Position numbers and translations under genes: made by a program
Shown: positions 18,132 to 26,104 of the stretch, piece by piece
How the letters are laid out: each line of letters starts with the position of its first letter
Position numbering within the stretch: the stretch's first letter is position 1
From: Pseudomonas putida
Lineage (GTDB): Bacteria; Pseudomonadota; Gammaproteobacteria; Pseudomonadales; Pseudomonadaceae
DNA: 64,000 nt
Direction: 5' to 3'
Assembly (NCBI RefSeq): GCF_004357765.1
Contig: NZ_SMTE01000009.1
Location: 235,571-299,570 of the forward strand
Notes under the pieces: generated by a model
What the model was told of the DNA's origin: nothing
Seen by the model: the letters and a program-made list of their open reading frames with translations, nothing else
The model's database searches: none

Positions 18132-19622
18132 ATGCAGATGCTGGAAGACCCTGTTCCCACAGCGGCATCACCTGCCAGCAGTCCGGCAACGCCGGTCAGC
18201 CAATTCAATTTGCTGCGCTGGTTTTCGCTGATCAGCCTGTTGATCATCACTGCTGTGGCAGTCGGCCTGGGCTACGTCTCGACCCGATTCGTGGTACGCG
18301 ACAGCGTCCAGCGCGATGCCATGCTGACGGCCCAATTCATTCAGGCCATCGCCCAGGCCGAAGTGCGTCACTCGCAACTGCCGCCGGGCACGACCATGGG
18401 GGAGTTGCTCGATCCGCGCCTGGATCAGCAGCATTTGCAATTCACCCCGGCGCTCGCCGAAGCCACCCGTTCCGAATTCCTCGACCACGTCGCTCATCTG
18501 CCTGACACCCTCTTGGCTAACGCGTATGCCCGCGACCGCACCATTATCTGGTCGACCAATCCGCAGTTGGTCGGCAAGCGTATCGAGAGCGATGGCGACC
18601 TCGAACACGCATTTCATTCGCGCAAGGCCGTGTCGGCCAGCTACCACAAGGCTGACGAGGACCGCGAAGAGCAGAAATTCCAGCGCGCCCCCCAATACCT
18701 GTTCATCGAGAACTACATCCCGCTGTTCGACAGCCAAGGCGAGCAGGTGTTGGCAATGGTCGAGATCTACAAGGAGCCCCAGGACCTGATACGCCGGATC
18801 CAGCGCGGCTATGTACTGATCTGGGCCTCGACCCTGGTCGGCGGGGTGCTGATCTACTTCGGCCTGTTCTGGATCGTGCGCCGCGCCGCCCAACTGCTGA
18901 GCCATCAGCAGGATCGCCTGGTGGCCAGCGAAACCTATGTGGCCCTTGGCGAGATGTCCTCGGCGGTCGCCCATAGCCTGCGCAATCCGTTGGCCAACAT
19001 CCGCTCCAGCGCCGAACTGGCGCAGGAAATCGCGACCCCCCAGGCGCAGAAGAATATCGTCGACATCATCAGCCAGGTCGACCGGATGTCGCGCTGGGTG
19101 CGCGACCTGCTGGTGTCGCTGCGCCCGGCCAGCGACGAAGCCGAGGCCGTGGATCTGGTGGCGGCGGTCGAGGATACTCACCTGGCGTTTGTCCAGCAGA
19201 TCGAGCGCAACGGTGTGCAGTTCCGTTTCCAGGGCCCTGTGGTGCAATGGGTCGCCAGTCAGCCATTGCAGCTCACGCAAATCCTCAACAGCCTGTTTTC
19301 CAATGCCATCGAAGCGATGCCCAACGGCGGCACCCTGTGCGCCGAAGTCAGCGTGCTCGAGGGGCAGCGTGCGCAATTGCTGCTTACCGATACCGGCAAG
19401 GGCATGACGCAGCAGCAGGAGCGTTTGGTATTCAAGCCGTTTTACACGACCAAGCAAGGCGGCCTGGGGGTCGGTTTGGCACTGGTCAAGCGCATCATGG
19501 AACGTTTTGGCGGCTCGGTCAGCCTGAGCAGCCGCCAGGAGGAAGGAACCCGCGTCAGCCTCATTTTCAACATCGCAGCGGGAGGGGACCATGGAGCACA
19601 GCATCCTGGTAGTGGAGGATGA
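18132..19622 (+). CDS. Membrane sensor histidine kinase (second paralogue)
   Basis: 496-residue kinase with the same plan as the gene at 16380. It has TM1 (LLIITAVAVGLGYVSTRFV), a periplasmic domain with shared motifs such as FIENYIPLFDSQGEQV and VEIYKEPQDLIRRI, and TM2 (VLIWASTLVGGVLIYFGLFW). The H-box is GEMSSAVAHSLRNPLANIRSS, with N box FSNAIEAMPN, LTDTGKGM, FKPFYTTK and GGLGVGLALV. The regions most divergent from the first kinase are the N-terminal tail and parts of the sensor, suggesting different inputs. It overlaps the response regulator gene by 32 bases, so the two are translationally coupled. Confidence 0.9.
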   Translation: MQMLEDPVPTAASPASSPATPVSQFNLLRWFSLISLLIITAVAVGLGYVSTRFVVRDSVQRDAMLTAQFIQAIAQAEVRHSQLPPGTTMGELLDPRLDQQHLQFTPALAEATRSEFLDHVAHLPDTLLANAYARDRTIIWSTNPQLVGKRIESDGDLEHAFHSRKAVSASYHKADEDREEQKFQRAPQYLFIENYIPLFDSQGEQVLAMVEIYKEPQDLIRRIQRGYVLIWASTLVGGVLIYFGLFWIVRRAAQLLSHQQDRLVASETYVALGEMSSAVAHSLRNPLANIRSSAELAQEIATPQAQKNIVDIISQVDRMSRWVRDLLVSLRPASDEAEAVDLVAAVEDTHLAFVQQIERNGVQFRFQGPVVQWVASQPLQLTQILNSLFSNAIEAMPNGGTLCAEVSVLEGQRAQLLLTDTGKGMTQQQERLVFKPFYTTKQGGLGVGLALVKRIMERFGGSVSLSSRQEEGTRVSLIFNIAAGGDHGAQHPGSGG

Positions 19623-21015
19623 TGAAATCCTCGCCGAAAACATTCAGACCTACCTCGGACTCAAAGGCTTCGAGGTCACCGTGTGCCACAGCGCCGAACT
19701 GGCATTGGAGCAAGTCAAACGGATGCAACCCGATGCGGTGCTGACCGACAATTCATTGCCTGGCATGAGCGGGCATGACTTGTTACGTACGCTCGTGGCT
19801 CAGTCCCCGGACCTCAAAGTGATCATGATGACCGGCTACGGCAACGTCGAAGATGCCGTACAGGCGATGAAAGAGGGGGCGTTCCACTACCTGACCAAGC
19901 CGGTGGTGCTGGCCGAGCTCAAGCTGACCCTGGACAAAGCCCTGGCGACCGAGCGAATGGAGCGCACCCTGTCGTTCTATCAGGAGCGCGAGGCACAGAA
20001 ATCGGGGCTGCAGGCATTGATCGGCGAGTCGCCGGCGATGCTCGGGCTCAAGCACACCTTGCGCCAGGTGCTCGACGCCGAGCGGCGCATGGCCAGCGAT
20101 GACCTGCCGCCGGTACTGATCGAAGGCGAGACCGGTACCGGCAAGGAACTGGTGGCCCGCGCCCTGCATTTCGACGGCTCGCGCAGCAAGGGCCCGTTCA
20201 TCGAATTCAATTGCGCCTCGATCCCGGCCAACTTGCTGGAAGCCGAGCTGTTCGGCCATGAGAAAGGTGCCTTCACCGATGCCAAGGACCGCCGCGTCGG
20301 TCTGGTCGAGGCCGCCGATGGCGGTACGCTGTTCCTGGACGAGATCGGCGAGATGGACCTCTTGCTGCAGGCCAAACTGCTGAAGTTGCTCGAGGATCGC
20401 AGCATTCGCCGGATCGGCGCAGTGAAGGAACGCAAGGTCGACCTGCGGGTGATCAGCGCCACCAACTGCAACCTGGAGCAGATGGTGCAGCAGGGCAAGT
20501 TCCGCCGTGATCTGTTCTTCCGCCTGCGCATCATTGCCCTCAAGGTCCCCAGGCTGTACGCCCGTGGCCAGGATATTCTGTTGCTGGCACGGCACTTCCT
20601 GGCTCACCACGGGCGCCGCTACGGCAAGCCCAACCTGCGTTTCAGCGCAGAGGCCGAATCACTGATGCTCAGTTACAGCTGGCCGGGGAATGTGCGGGAA
20701 TTGCGCAATATGCTGGAGCAGACGGTGTTACTGGCGCCCCATGAGGTGATCCAGGCGCACCAGCTCAACCTGTGCCTGACATTGATCGACGAGCCGCTGA
20801 CCTCGCCAGCGCCGATACCGTTCGAAGCGCCACGGCAAGAGCCGGAACCCGGCACCAGCCTACCGGACATGGAGCGCGACCTGGTATGCCGGACCCTCGA
20901 CCGTACCGACTGGAATGTCACCAAGTCGGCACGGATGCTCGGGCTGTCACGCGATATGCTGCGCTACCGGATAGAGAAACTCGGCCTCATCCGGCCGGAC
21001 AAGCGGCAATGGTAG
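19591..21015 (+). CDS. Sigma54-dependent response regulator (NtrC family) with GAFTDA loop
   Basis: 474-residue activator: receiver domain (residues 1-120, acidic pair EDD at 9-11, phosphoacceptor D53 in VLTDNSLPG, Lys in YLTKPV); AAA+ domain with Walker A GETGTGKE, Walker B LFLDEIGEMD and arginine-finger region GKFRRDLFFRL; and a C-terminal Fis-type helix-turn-helix (TKSARMLGLSRDMLRYRIEKL). The sigma54-contact loop reads GAFTDA in place of the canonical GAFTGA, an unusual substitution at the fifth position. ATG 19591 overlaps the upstream kinase gene. Likely targets are its own sigma54 promoter and that of the transglycosylase gene. Confidence 0.92.
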   Translation: MEHSILVVEDDEILAENIQTYLGLKGFEVTVCHSAELALEQVKRMQPDAVLTDNSLPGMSGHDLLRTLVAQSPDLKVIMMTGYGNVEDAVQAMKEGAFHYLTKPVVLAELKLTLDKALATERMERTLSFYQEREAQKSGLQALIGESPAMLGLKHTLRQVLDAERRMASDDLPPVLIEGETGTGKELVARALHFDGSRSKGPFIEFNCASIPANLLEAELFGHEKGAFTDAKDRRVGLVEAADGGTLFLDEIGEMDLLLQAKLLKLLEDRSIRRIGAVKERKVDLRVISATNCNLEQMVQQGKFRRDLFFRLRIIALKVPRLYARGQDILLLARHFLAHHGRRYGKPNLRFSAEAESLMLSYSWPGNVRELRNMLEQTVLLAPHEVIQAHQLNLCLTLIDEPLTSPAPIPFEAPRQEPEPGTSLPDMERDLVCRTLDRTDWNVTKSARMLGLSRDMLRYRIEKLGLIRPDKRQW

Positions 21016-21063
21016 GGGTTGCCGGCGCTGCCAGCGATGTCGGCGGAATGGGCGGTACGGGCT

Positions 21064-21363
21064 TCAGGGTTTACCGCTGCCGCCGTCGCCACCTTGGCCC
21101 CCTGCGCCCTCCGAGCCAGTGCCGTCCATTCCTGGCAGGTCACGGTTGTCATTCTGTCGAGCGGGTGGGTCTTGCGGCTCGCTGCCTTGCAGGCGCGGAT
21201 CGGTGTCGCGCGGCATCGGCTTCTCGATCGGATTGAGGGTGCTGTCGACGCCCGGCTGGGGCGCCGGGTTGTGCGGATCGTCGGGGTAGGTGGGTCCAGT
21301 GCCGACCGCCCAGGCCATGGGTGTGGCGAGCAGGGCGGCAAGTACCAAGGTCGATCGATTCAT
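21064..21363 (-). CDS. Small secreted Pro/Gly/Asp-rich protein, unknown function
   Basis: 99 residues beginning with a good Sec signal peptide (MNRSTLVLAALLATPMAWA, cleavage after AWA). The mature part is low in hydrophobics and rich in Pro, Asp and Gly (TYPDDPHNPAPQPGV, then a tail GAGGQGGDGGSG), so it is probably disordered in the periplasm. GGAG lies 10 bases before the ATG. It converges with the response regulator gene. I recognise no family. Confidence 0.65.
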   Translation of the reverse strand: MNRSTLVLAALLATPMAWAVGTGPTYPDDPHNPAPQPGVDSTLNPIEKPMPRDTDPRLQGSEPQDPPARQNDNRDLPGMDGTGSEGAGGQGGDGGSGKP

Positions 21364-21442
21364 GGGGCAGGCTCCTTTGCAGGGGTAGGTCCTCAGTTGG
21401 GCCCTACCCGAGCAGCCAGGGTGCCATCACCCCGATCAACGG

Positions 21443-22795
21443 TCAGACCACCAGTGACAGCAGCATGATGAAGATGATGCCGACCACCGAGAGGATGGTT
21501 TCCATCATGCTCCAGGTCTTGAACGTCTCGGCGACGGTCATGTTGAAGTATTGCTTTACCAGCCAGAAGCCGGCGTCGTTGACGTGCGACAGGATCAGCG
21601 AACCGGCTCCGGTGGCCAGTACCAGCAGTTCACGGTTGACCCCCGGCACCAGGTCGATCACCGGCGCGACGATACCGGCCCCGGTAATGGTGGCCACGGT
21701 CGCCGAACCGGTGGCGATACGAATGACGGCGGCCACCAGCCAGGCCAGCAGAATCGGCGAAATCTGCGCTTGCACCGCCATCTGCCCGATCACGTTGCCG
21801 ACCCCGGTGTCCACCAGCATCTGCTTGAAACCACCGCCTGCACCGACGATCAGGACGATGGCGGCGGTCGGTGCCAGGCTCTGGTCGAGCATCTTCATGA
21901 TTTGCTGGCGGGTGAAACCGCGTGCCGAACCGAAGGTGTAGAAGGCCAGTAGCAAGGCCGCGAGCAGGGCGGTGATGGGGTGGCCGATCAGGTCCATCCA
22001 CTGGCGTATCACGTGCTCGGCGGGCAGTACCACGTCGGCGAAGGTCTTGAGCAGCATCAGCACCACCGGCAGCAGCACGGTGACCAGGGTGATGGTGAAG
22101 CTTGGCAGGTTGCCTCGGTCGGACTCTTTGGCGATCTGGTCCATCAGCTCCTGGGACGGACTACCAGGGATGTAGCGGGCGATGAAGTTGCCGAACAGCG
22201 GACCGGCGATGATCGCTGTCGGCAGGGCGACCAGCAGGCCATAGAAAATGGTCCGGCCGATGTCGGCATGGAAGATCCCGATGGCCAGCAGTGGACCCGG
22301 GTGCGGCGGGACCAGGCCGTGGACCACGGAGAGACCCGCCAGCAGTGGAATGCCGATCTTGATCAGCGAAACCCCGGAGCGCCGGGCGACGATGAATACC
22401 AACGGCACCAGCAGCACGAAGCCGATCTCGAAGAACAGCGGAATGCCGACCAGGAAGGCCGCGAACATCATGGCCCAGTGCACGTTCTTCTTGCCGAAGG
22501 CGCGGATCAGCGTTTGCGCGATCTGGTCCGCGCCCCCGGAGTCGGCCATCAGCTTGCCCAGCATGGTGCCCAGCGCCAGGACGATGCCGACGAAGCCGAG
22601 CACCCCGCCAAAGCCGTCCTGGAACGACTTCATGACCTTGGCCACGGGCATGCCCGAGGTCAGGCCGAGAAAGCCCGCTGCCAAGGTCAGGGCGACGAAG
22701 GGGTGAACCTTGAAATGGGTGATCAGCAGAATCAGCCCGACGATGGTAACCAGAGCGTCGAGCAACAGGTAGGTATCAGTAGCCAGTCCGAACAT
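21443..22795 (-). CDS. gntT: Gluconate:H+ symporter (GntP family)
   Basis: 450-residue integral membrane protein with about 12-14 hydrophobic segments, the normal size for GntP permeases. Family features include VGLILLITHFKVHPFVALTL at the N-terminus, FQDGFGGVLGFVGIVLALGTMLGKLM, the loop VVHGLVPPHPGPLLA, and the C-terminal HVNDAGFWLVKQYFNM. It imports gluconate for phosphorylation by GntK. It is downstream of gntK, but a copy of the GntR-type operator lies upstream of its own start (22868-22881), so it probably has a separate regulated promoter. Confidence 0.92.
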   Translation of the reverse strand: MFGLATDTYLLLDALVTIVGLILLITHFKVHPFVALTLAAGFLGLTSGMPVAKVMKSFQDGFGGVLGFVGIVLALGTMLGKLMADSGGADQIAQTLIRAFGKKNVHWAMMFAAFLVGIPLFFEIGFVLLVPLVFIVARRSGVSLIKIGIPLLAGLSVVHGLVPPHPGPLLAIGIFHADIGRTIFYGLLVALPTAIIAGPLFGNFIARYIPGSPSQELMDQIAKESDRGNLPSFTITLVTVLLPVVLMLLKTFADVVLPAEHVIRQWMDLIGHPITALLAALLLAFYTFGSARGFTRQQIMKMLDQSLAPTAAIVLIVGAGGGFKQMLVDTGVGNVIGQMAVQAQISPILLAWLVAAVIRIATGSATVATITGAGIVAPVIDLVPGVNRELLVLATGAGSLILSHVNDAGFWLVKQYFNMTVAETFKTWSMMETILSVVGIIFIMLLSLVV

Positions 22796-22867
22796 GGTGG
22801 TTATGCCTCGGTCTTATCGTTGTTTTTGGCGTAGCGTGGTTTGAAGGGTCACCGCATTGCGGTGGCA

Positions 22868-22881
22868 AGGTAGCGCTGTCT
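22868..22881. promoter_or_regulatory. Putative GntR operator, gntT copy
   Basis: AGGTAGCGCTGTCT, centred on AGCGCT, lies about 75 bases upstream of the gntT ATG. It shares its core with the sites at 23467 and 23595. Confidence 0.7.
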
Positions 22882-22907
22882 TTGGTGAGCGGAAAAAACC
22901 ACCGAAA

Positions 22908-23447
22908 TCAGGCAGTTCGCGCCAGTTCCCGTTCACCGCAAGGCTTTAGCCAGGTGTCTACCGCCTCGGCCAGGTCTTCGATCGGGCGGGTGGCATCGAG
23001 TGCCAGGGTCAGCGGCTCGCCATGGGGCGGTTCGAGTGCGGCGAACTGGCTGTCGATCAGGCTGGCCGGCATGAAATGCCCTGGACGCGCGAGTACCCGT
23101 CGTTCGGCATCGGCCGGTGTCAGTTCGAGGAACACGAAACCCACGCCGGGCATGCTGGCGCGTAGCGTATCGCGGTAGCGACGCTTGAGTGCCGAGCAGG
23201 TGAGGATAGGGCGTACGCCGGTGGCCGCGACATCGTGCAGTTCCTGACCCAGACGCACCAGCCAGCCGGCACGGTCGTCATCGTCGAGGGGGATACCGGC
23301 GCTCATCTTGGCGATATTGGCGGCAGGGTGAAACGCATCGCCTTCGATCAGGCGGCCGCCACTTGACTTGGCGATGGCGGCGCCGATGCAGCTTTTACCG
23401 CAACCGGCCACGCCCATCACCACGATGGCGGACAGTGGAGCATTCAT
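22908..23447 (-). CDS. gntK: Gluconokinase
   Basis: 179-residue P-loop kinase that phosphorylates gluconate to 6-phosphogluconate, feeding the Entner-Doudoroff pathway. Walker A is GVAGCGKSCIG. The family segments EGDAFHPAANIAKMSAGIPL and DDDRAGWLVRLGQEL follow, then CSALKRRYRDTLR and RPGHFMPASLIDSQFAALE. Length and motifs are standard for GntK. It is transcribed toward gntT and away from gntR; the perfect operator palindrome at 23467-23480 lies 20 bases upstream of its ATG. Confidence 0.95.
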   Translation of the reverse strand: MNAPLSAIVVMGVAGCGKSCIGAAIAKSSGGRLIEGDAFHPAANIAKMSAGIPLDDDDRAGWLVRLGQELHDVAATGVRPILTCSALKRRYRDTLRASMPGVGFVFLELTPADAERRVLARPGHFMPASLIDSQFAALEPPHGEPLTLALDATRPIEDLAEAVDTWLKPCGERELARTA

Positions 23448-23466
23448 TGAAACCTCCTGCGGGGCG

Positions 23467-23480
23467 AGACAGCGCTGTCT
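23467..23480. promoter_or_regulatory. Putative GntR operator, gntK copy
   Basis: AGACAGCGCTGTCT is a perfect 14-base palindrome immediately upstream of gntK, in the gntK-gntR divergent region. Perfect symmetry suits a dimeric LacI-family repressor. Confidence 0.75.
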
Positions 23481-23594
23481 TGATAGAAACGCCTGACTGT
23501 CTTCCCGGTGTTGTTGGTCTTGTCCTTACGCAGTATGGACGCCAGGCGCTCGGTCGCTACCGTCGCGACCAAAGATTACATTGCCTGCGTCCTG

Positions 23595-23608
23595 AGACAG
23601 CGCTACCT
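23595..23608. promoter_or_regulatory. Putative GntR operator, gntR copy
   Basis: AGACAGCGCTACCT is a third copy of the same palindrome with mismatches in one arm. It lies 47 bases upstream of the gntR ATG and suggests autorepression. Confidence 0.7.
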
Positions 23609-23654
23609 TAGTGGCCGTTCCCGTCTCTTTGCAAGTAGTAAAATTACAACAATC

Positions 23655-24671
23655 ATGTCTCGTACAGGTTCCCGCACCACCGGCCGTCCCACCCTGGCAG
23701 AAGTCGCCAGGCTCTCAGGGGTTTCTCCGATCACCGCCTCGCGCGCGCTGCGCGGGGTCAGCACCGTTGCGCCAGCATTGGTGGAAAAGGTCGTGGCGGC
23801 CGCAGCAAGCCTCGGTTACGTGGCCAACCCTGCCGCGCGAGCACTGGCGTCGGCGCGCAGCCAATCGGTGGTGGTGCTCATCCCATCGCTGTCCAACCAG
23901 TTGTTCATCGACACCCTCGAGGCGATTCACGAGGTCATGCGTCCGCGTGGCTTGGAAGTGCTGATCGGTAACTACCACTACGACGTGACCGAGGAAGAAA
24001 ACCTCATCCGCAACTACTTGGCCTATCAGCCATGCGGCATCCTGCTCACCGGCTTCGAGCGCAGCGAGGCTTCCCGTCAGATGCTCGCTGCCAGTGGCGT
24101 GCCATGCGTGCACATGATGGAGCTCGGTGGCGAGGGGGTGTTCTCGGTGGGCTTTTCCCAGGAGCTGGCCGGACGGGCGGCAGCCCAGCACCTGATAGCG
24201 CGGGGTTGCAAGCAGCTGGCGTTCATTGCTGCGCAACTCGACCCGCGGGTGATGCAGCGCGCCGAAGGTTTCCGCCAGGCGTTGGTCGAGGCCGGTCTGC
24301 AAGGGGGCGAACGTGAGTTGCTCGCGCCCCAGCCGTCTTCCATCGCTCTGGGTGGCGAACTGTTCAGCCAGTTGTTGGCGCAAGCGCCAGAGGTCGATGG
24401 GATCTTCTTCTGCAACGACGATCTGGCCCAGGGGGCGGTACTCCAGGCATTGCGCCAGGGCATCGACGTGCCGGGGCAGGTAGCGATGGTCGGCTTCAAC
24501 GACCTGCCAGCCTCGGCGCACATGGTCCCGCGGCTGACCTCGATTCGGACCCCTCGGGCGGCGGTTGGCAAGCGTGCCGCTCAAGCACTGCTGGCCTTGC
24601 TCGATGGCAAGCTGGTGGCGGCCGAGCAACAGGATCTGGGCTTCGAACTGATGGTCAGGGAAAGCTCCTGA
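23655..24671 (+). CDS. gntR: LacI-family gluconate repressor GntR
   Basis: 338-residue regulator from ATG 23655. The LacI helix-turn-helix is at residues 11-35 (PTLAEVARLSGVSPITASRA), followed by the hinge helix region NPAARALASARSQ and a periplasmic-binding-protein-like core (VVVLIPSLSNQLFIDTLEAI; FFCNDDLAQGAVLQAL; VAMVGFNDLPASAHMVPRL). Location beside gntK and gntT, and three shared palindromes in this region, support control of gluconate uptake, with gluconate or 6-phosphogluconate as the probable inducer. The upstream in-frame extension to 23508 contains the operator and is unlikely to be translated. Confidence 0.92.
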   Translation: MSRTGSRTTGRPTLAEVARLSGVSPITASRALRGVSTVAPALVEKVVAAAASLGYVANPAARALASARSQSVVVLIPSLSNQLFIDTLEAIHEVMRPRGLEVLIGNYHYDVTEEENLIRNYLAYQPCGILLTGFERSEASRQMLAASGVPCVHMMELGGEGVFSVGFSQELAGRAAAQHLIARGCKQLAFIAAQLDPRVMQRAEGFRQALVEAGLQGGERELLAPQPSSIALGGELFSQLLAQAPEVDGIFFCNDDLAQGAVLQALRQGIDVPGQVAMVGFNDLPASAHMVPRLTSIRTPRAAVGKRAAQALLALLDGKLVAAEQQDLGFELMVRESS

Positions 24672-24784
24672 AGCCATCGGAAACGGTAGTCACAACGGAG
24701 TAATTGCTTAGCAATAGCATTATGCTGGCACTTGTGCGCAGGCAATCTATGCTGAGGGCATCTCATGAGGAGGAGCCTGGCGTC

Positions 24785-26104
24785 ATGTTCGATTTCCATC
24801 ACAAGGCAGACCTGATTGAAATCCAGCGCAGCAGGGAGGCACTGGCGGGCCTTGAGGCCAAATTGGCGGCCATCAGCCGCTCGATGGCGATGATCGAATT
24901 CGCCCCCGACGGCACCATCCTCGAAGCGAACCAACGCTTCTGCCAGACCTTGGGCTACAGCGCCGACGAACTGCGCGGTCAGCATCATCGGATGTTCTGC
25001 GCCCCGGCCTATGCCAACAGTGCCGAATACCAACAGCTATGGCGTGAACTGGGCGAGGGCAAGGCGATCAGTGGCACCTTCGAGCGCCTGGACAAGGCTG
25101 GGCGAGAGGTGTGGCTGGAGGCTAGCTACATGCCGGTGTTCAATGCTCAGCGCGAGGTCACCAGTGTGATCAAGGTAGCCTCGGACATTACCTGCAGGGT
25201 GATCGAGGAGCACGAGAGCGAAAGCCTGCTCAAGGCCATCGGCCGATCGATGGCGGTGATCGAATTCACACCCGAAGGCCGGGTGATCAAGGCCAACGAA
25301 AACTTCCTGGCGACCATGGGCTACAGCCATGAGGAGGTGGTCGGTCGTCATCATGGTCTGTTCTGCCAGCCCCACGAGCGCGAGTCTGCGGCCTATCGCG
25401 AATTCTGGGCATCGCTGAACCGGGGCGAATACCACTCGCACCGCTTCGAACGGGTCAATAAATACGGGCAGACGGTCTACCTTGAGGCGTCGTACAACCC
25501 GATCTTCGACAACAAGGGTCGGCTCTACAAGGTGGTGAAGTTCGCCAGCGACATCACCGCCCAGGTCACCACCCAGCAAACCGCCGCCGAGGCTGCCCAC
25601 GCCAGTTCGGTGCAGACCGACGCCTGCGCGCGCAAAGGGACCGAAGTGGTTCAGCAGACGGTAGAAGTGATCGAGCAGATTTCTCAGGAGCTCAACGATG
25701 CCGCCCGCAGCATCGATGCGGTGAGCAAGCAGTCGGATGTGATTGGTCAGATCGTCCTGACCATCCGCGGCATTGCCGACCAGACCAATCTGCTGGCCCT
25801 CAACGCAGCTATCGAAGCAGCGCGGGCCGGCGAGCATGGACGCGGCTTCGCGGTGGTGGCCGATGAGGTGCGCAGTCTGGCCGCGCGGACCAGCAAAGCG
25901 ACGCTGGAAATCGTCGATGTGGTGCGCCAGAACCACGATCTTTCGTTGACCGCAGTGGCCAGCATGCAGTCGAGCCTGTCACGTACCGGTCGTGGCGTGG
26001 CGCTGGCCAACGAAGCGGGCACGGTGATCATGGAGATCCAGCAAGGCTCCCGGCACGTGGTCGATGCGATCGGCGAAATCACTTCGACGCTGCAATTGCA
26101 TTGA
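24785..26104 (+). CDS. Soluble PAS-PAS-methyl-accepting protein, BdlA-like
   Basis: 439 residues from ATG 24785, preceded by GAGGAGG. There are no transmembrane segments. Two tandem PAS domains (about residues 28-135 and 150-255) are near-copies: each has SRSMA/GRSMA, an N-terminal cap, and a closing [10 protein letters not shown] or [10 protein letters not shown]. The cytoplasmic signalling domain carries the hairpin tip [20 protein letters not shown] and a shortened C-terminal arm. This architecture and length match BdlA of P. aeruginosa, a biofilm-dispersion sensor, and related aerotaxis-type receptors. Its 3' end overlaps the convergent hybrid kinase gene by 26 bases. Confidence 0.85.
   Translation: MFDFHHKADLIEIQRSREALAGLEAKLAAISRSMAMIEFAPDGTILEANQRFCQTLGYSADELRGQHHRMFCAPAYANSAEYQQLWRELGEGKAISGTFERLDKAGREVWLEASYMPVFNAQREVTSVIKVASDITCRVIEEHESESLLKAIGRSMAVIEFTPEGRVIKANENFLATMGYSHEEVVGRHHGLFCQPHERESAAYREFWASLNRGEYHSHRFERVNKYGQTVYLEASYNPIFDNKGRLYKVVKFASDITAQVTTQQTAAEAAHASSVQTDACARKGTEVVQQTVEVIEQISQELNDAARSIDAVSKQSDVIGQIVLTIRGIADQTNLLALNAAIEAARAGEHGRGFAVVADEVRSLAARTSKATLEIVDVVRQNHDLSLTAVASMQSSLSRTGRGVALANEAGTVIMEIQQGSRHVVDAIGEITSTLQLH

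Noticed and set aside
24725-24750. Sigma54-like TGGCAC near the BdlA-like gene
   Set aside because: The -12 GC falls 9, not 10, bases after GG, so spacing is wrong.
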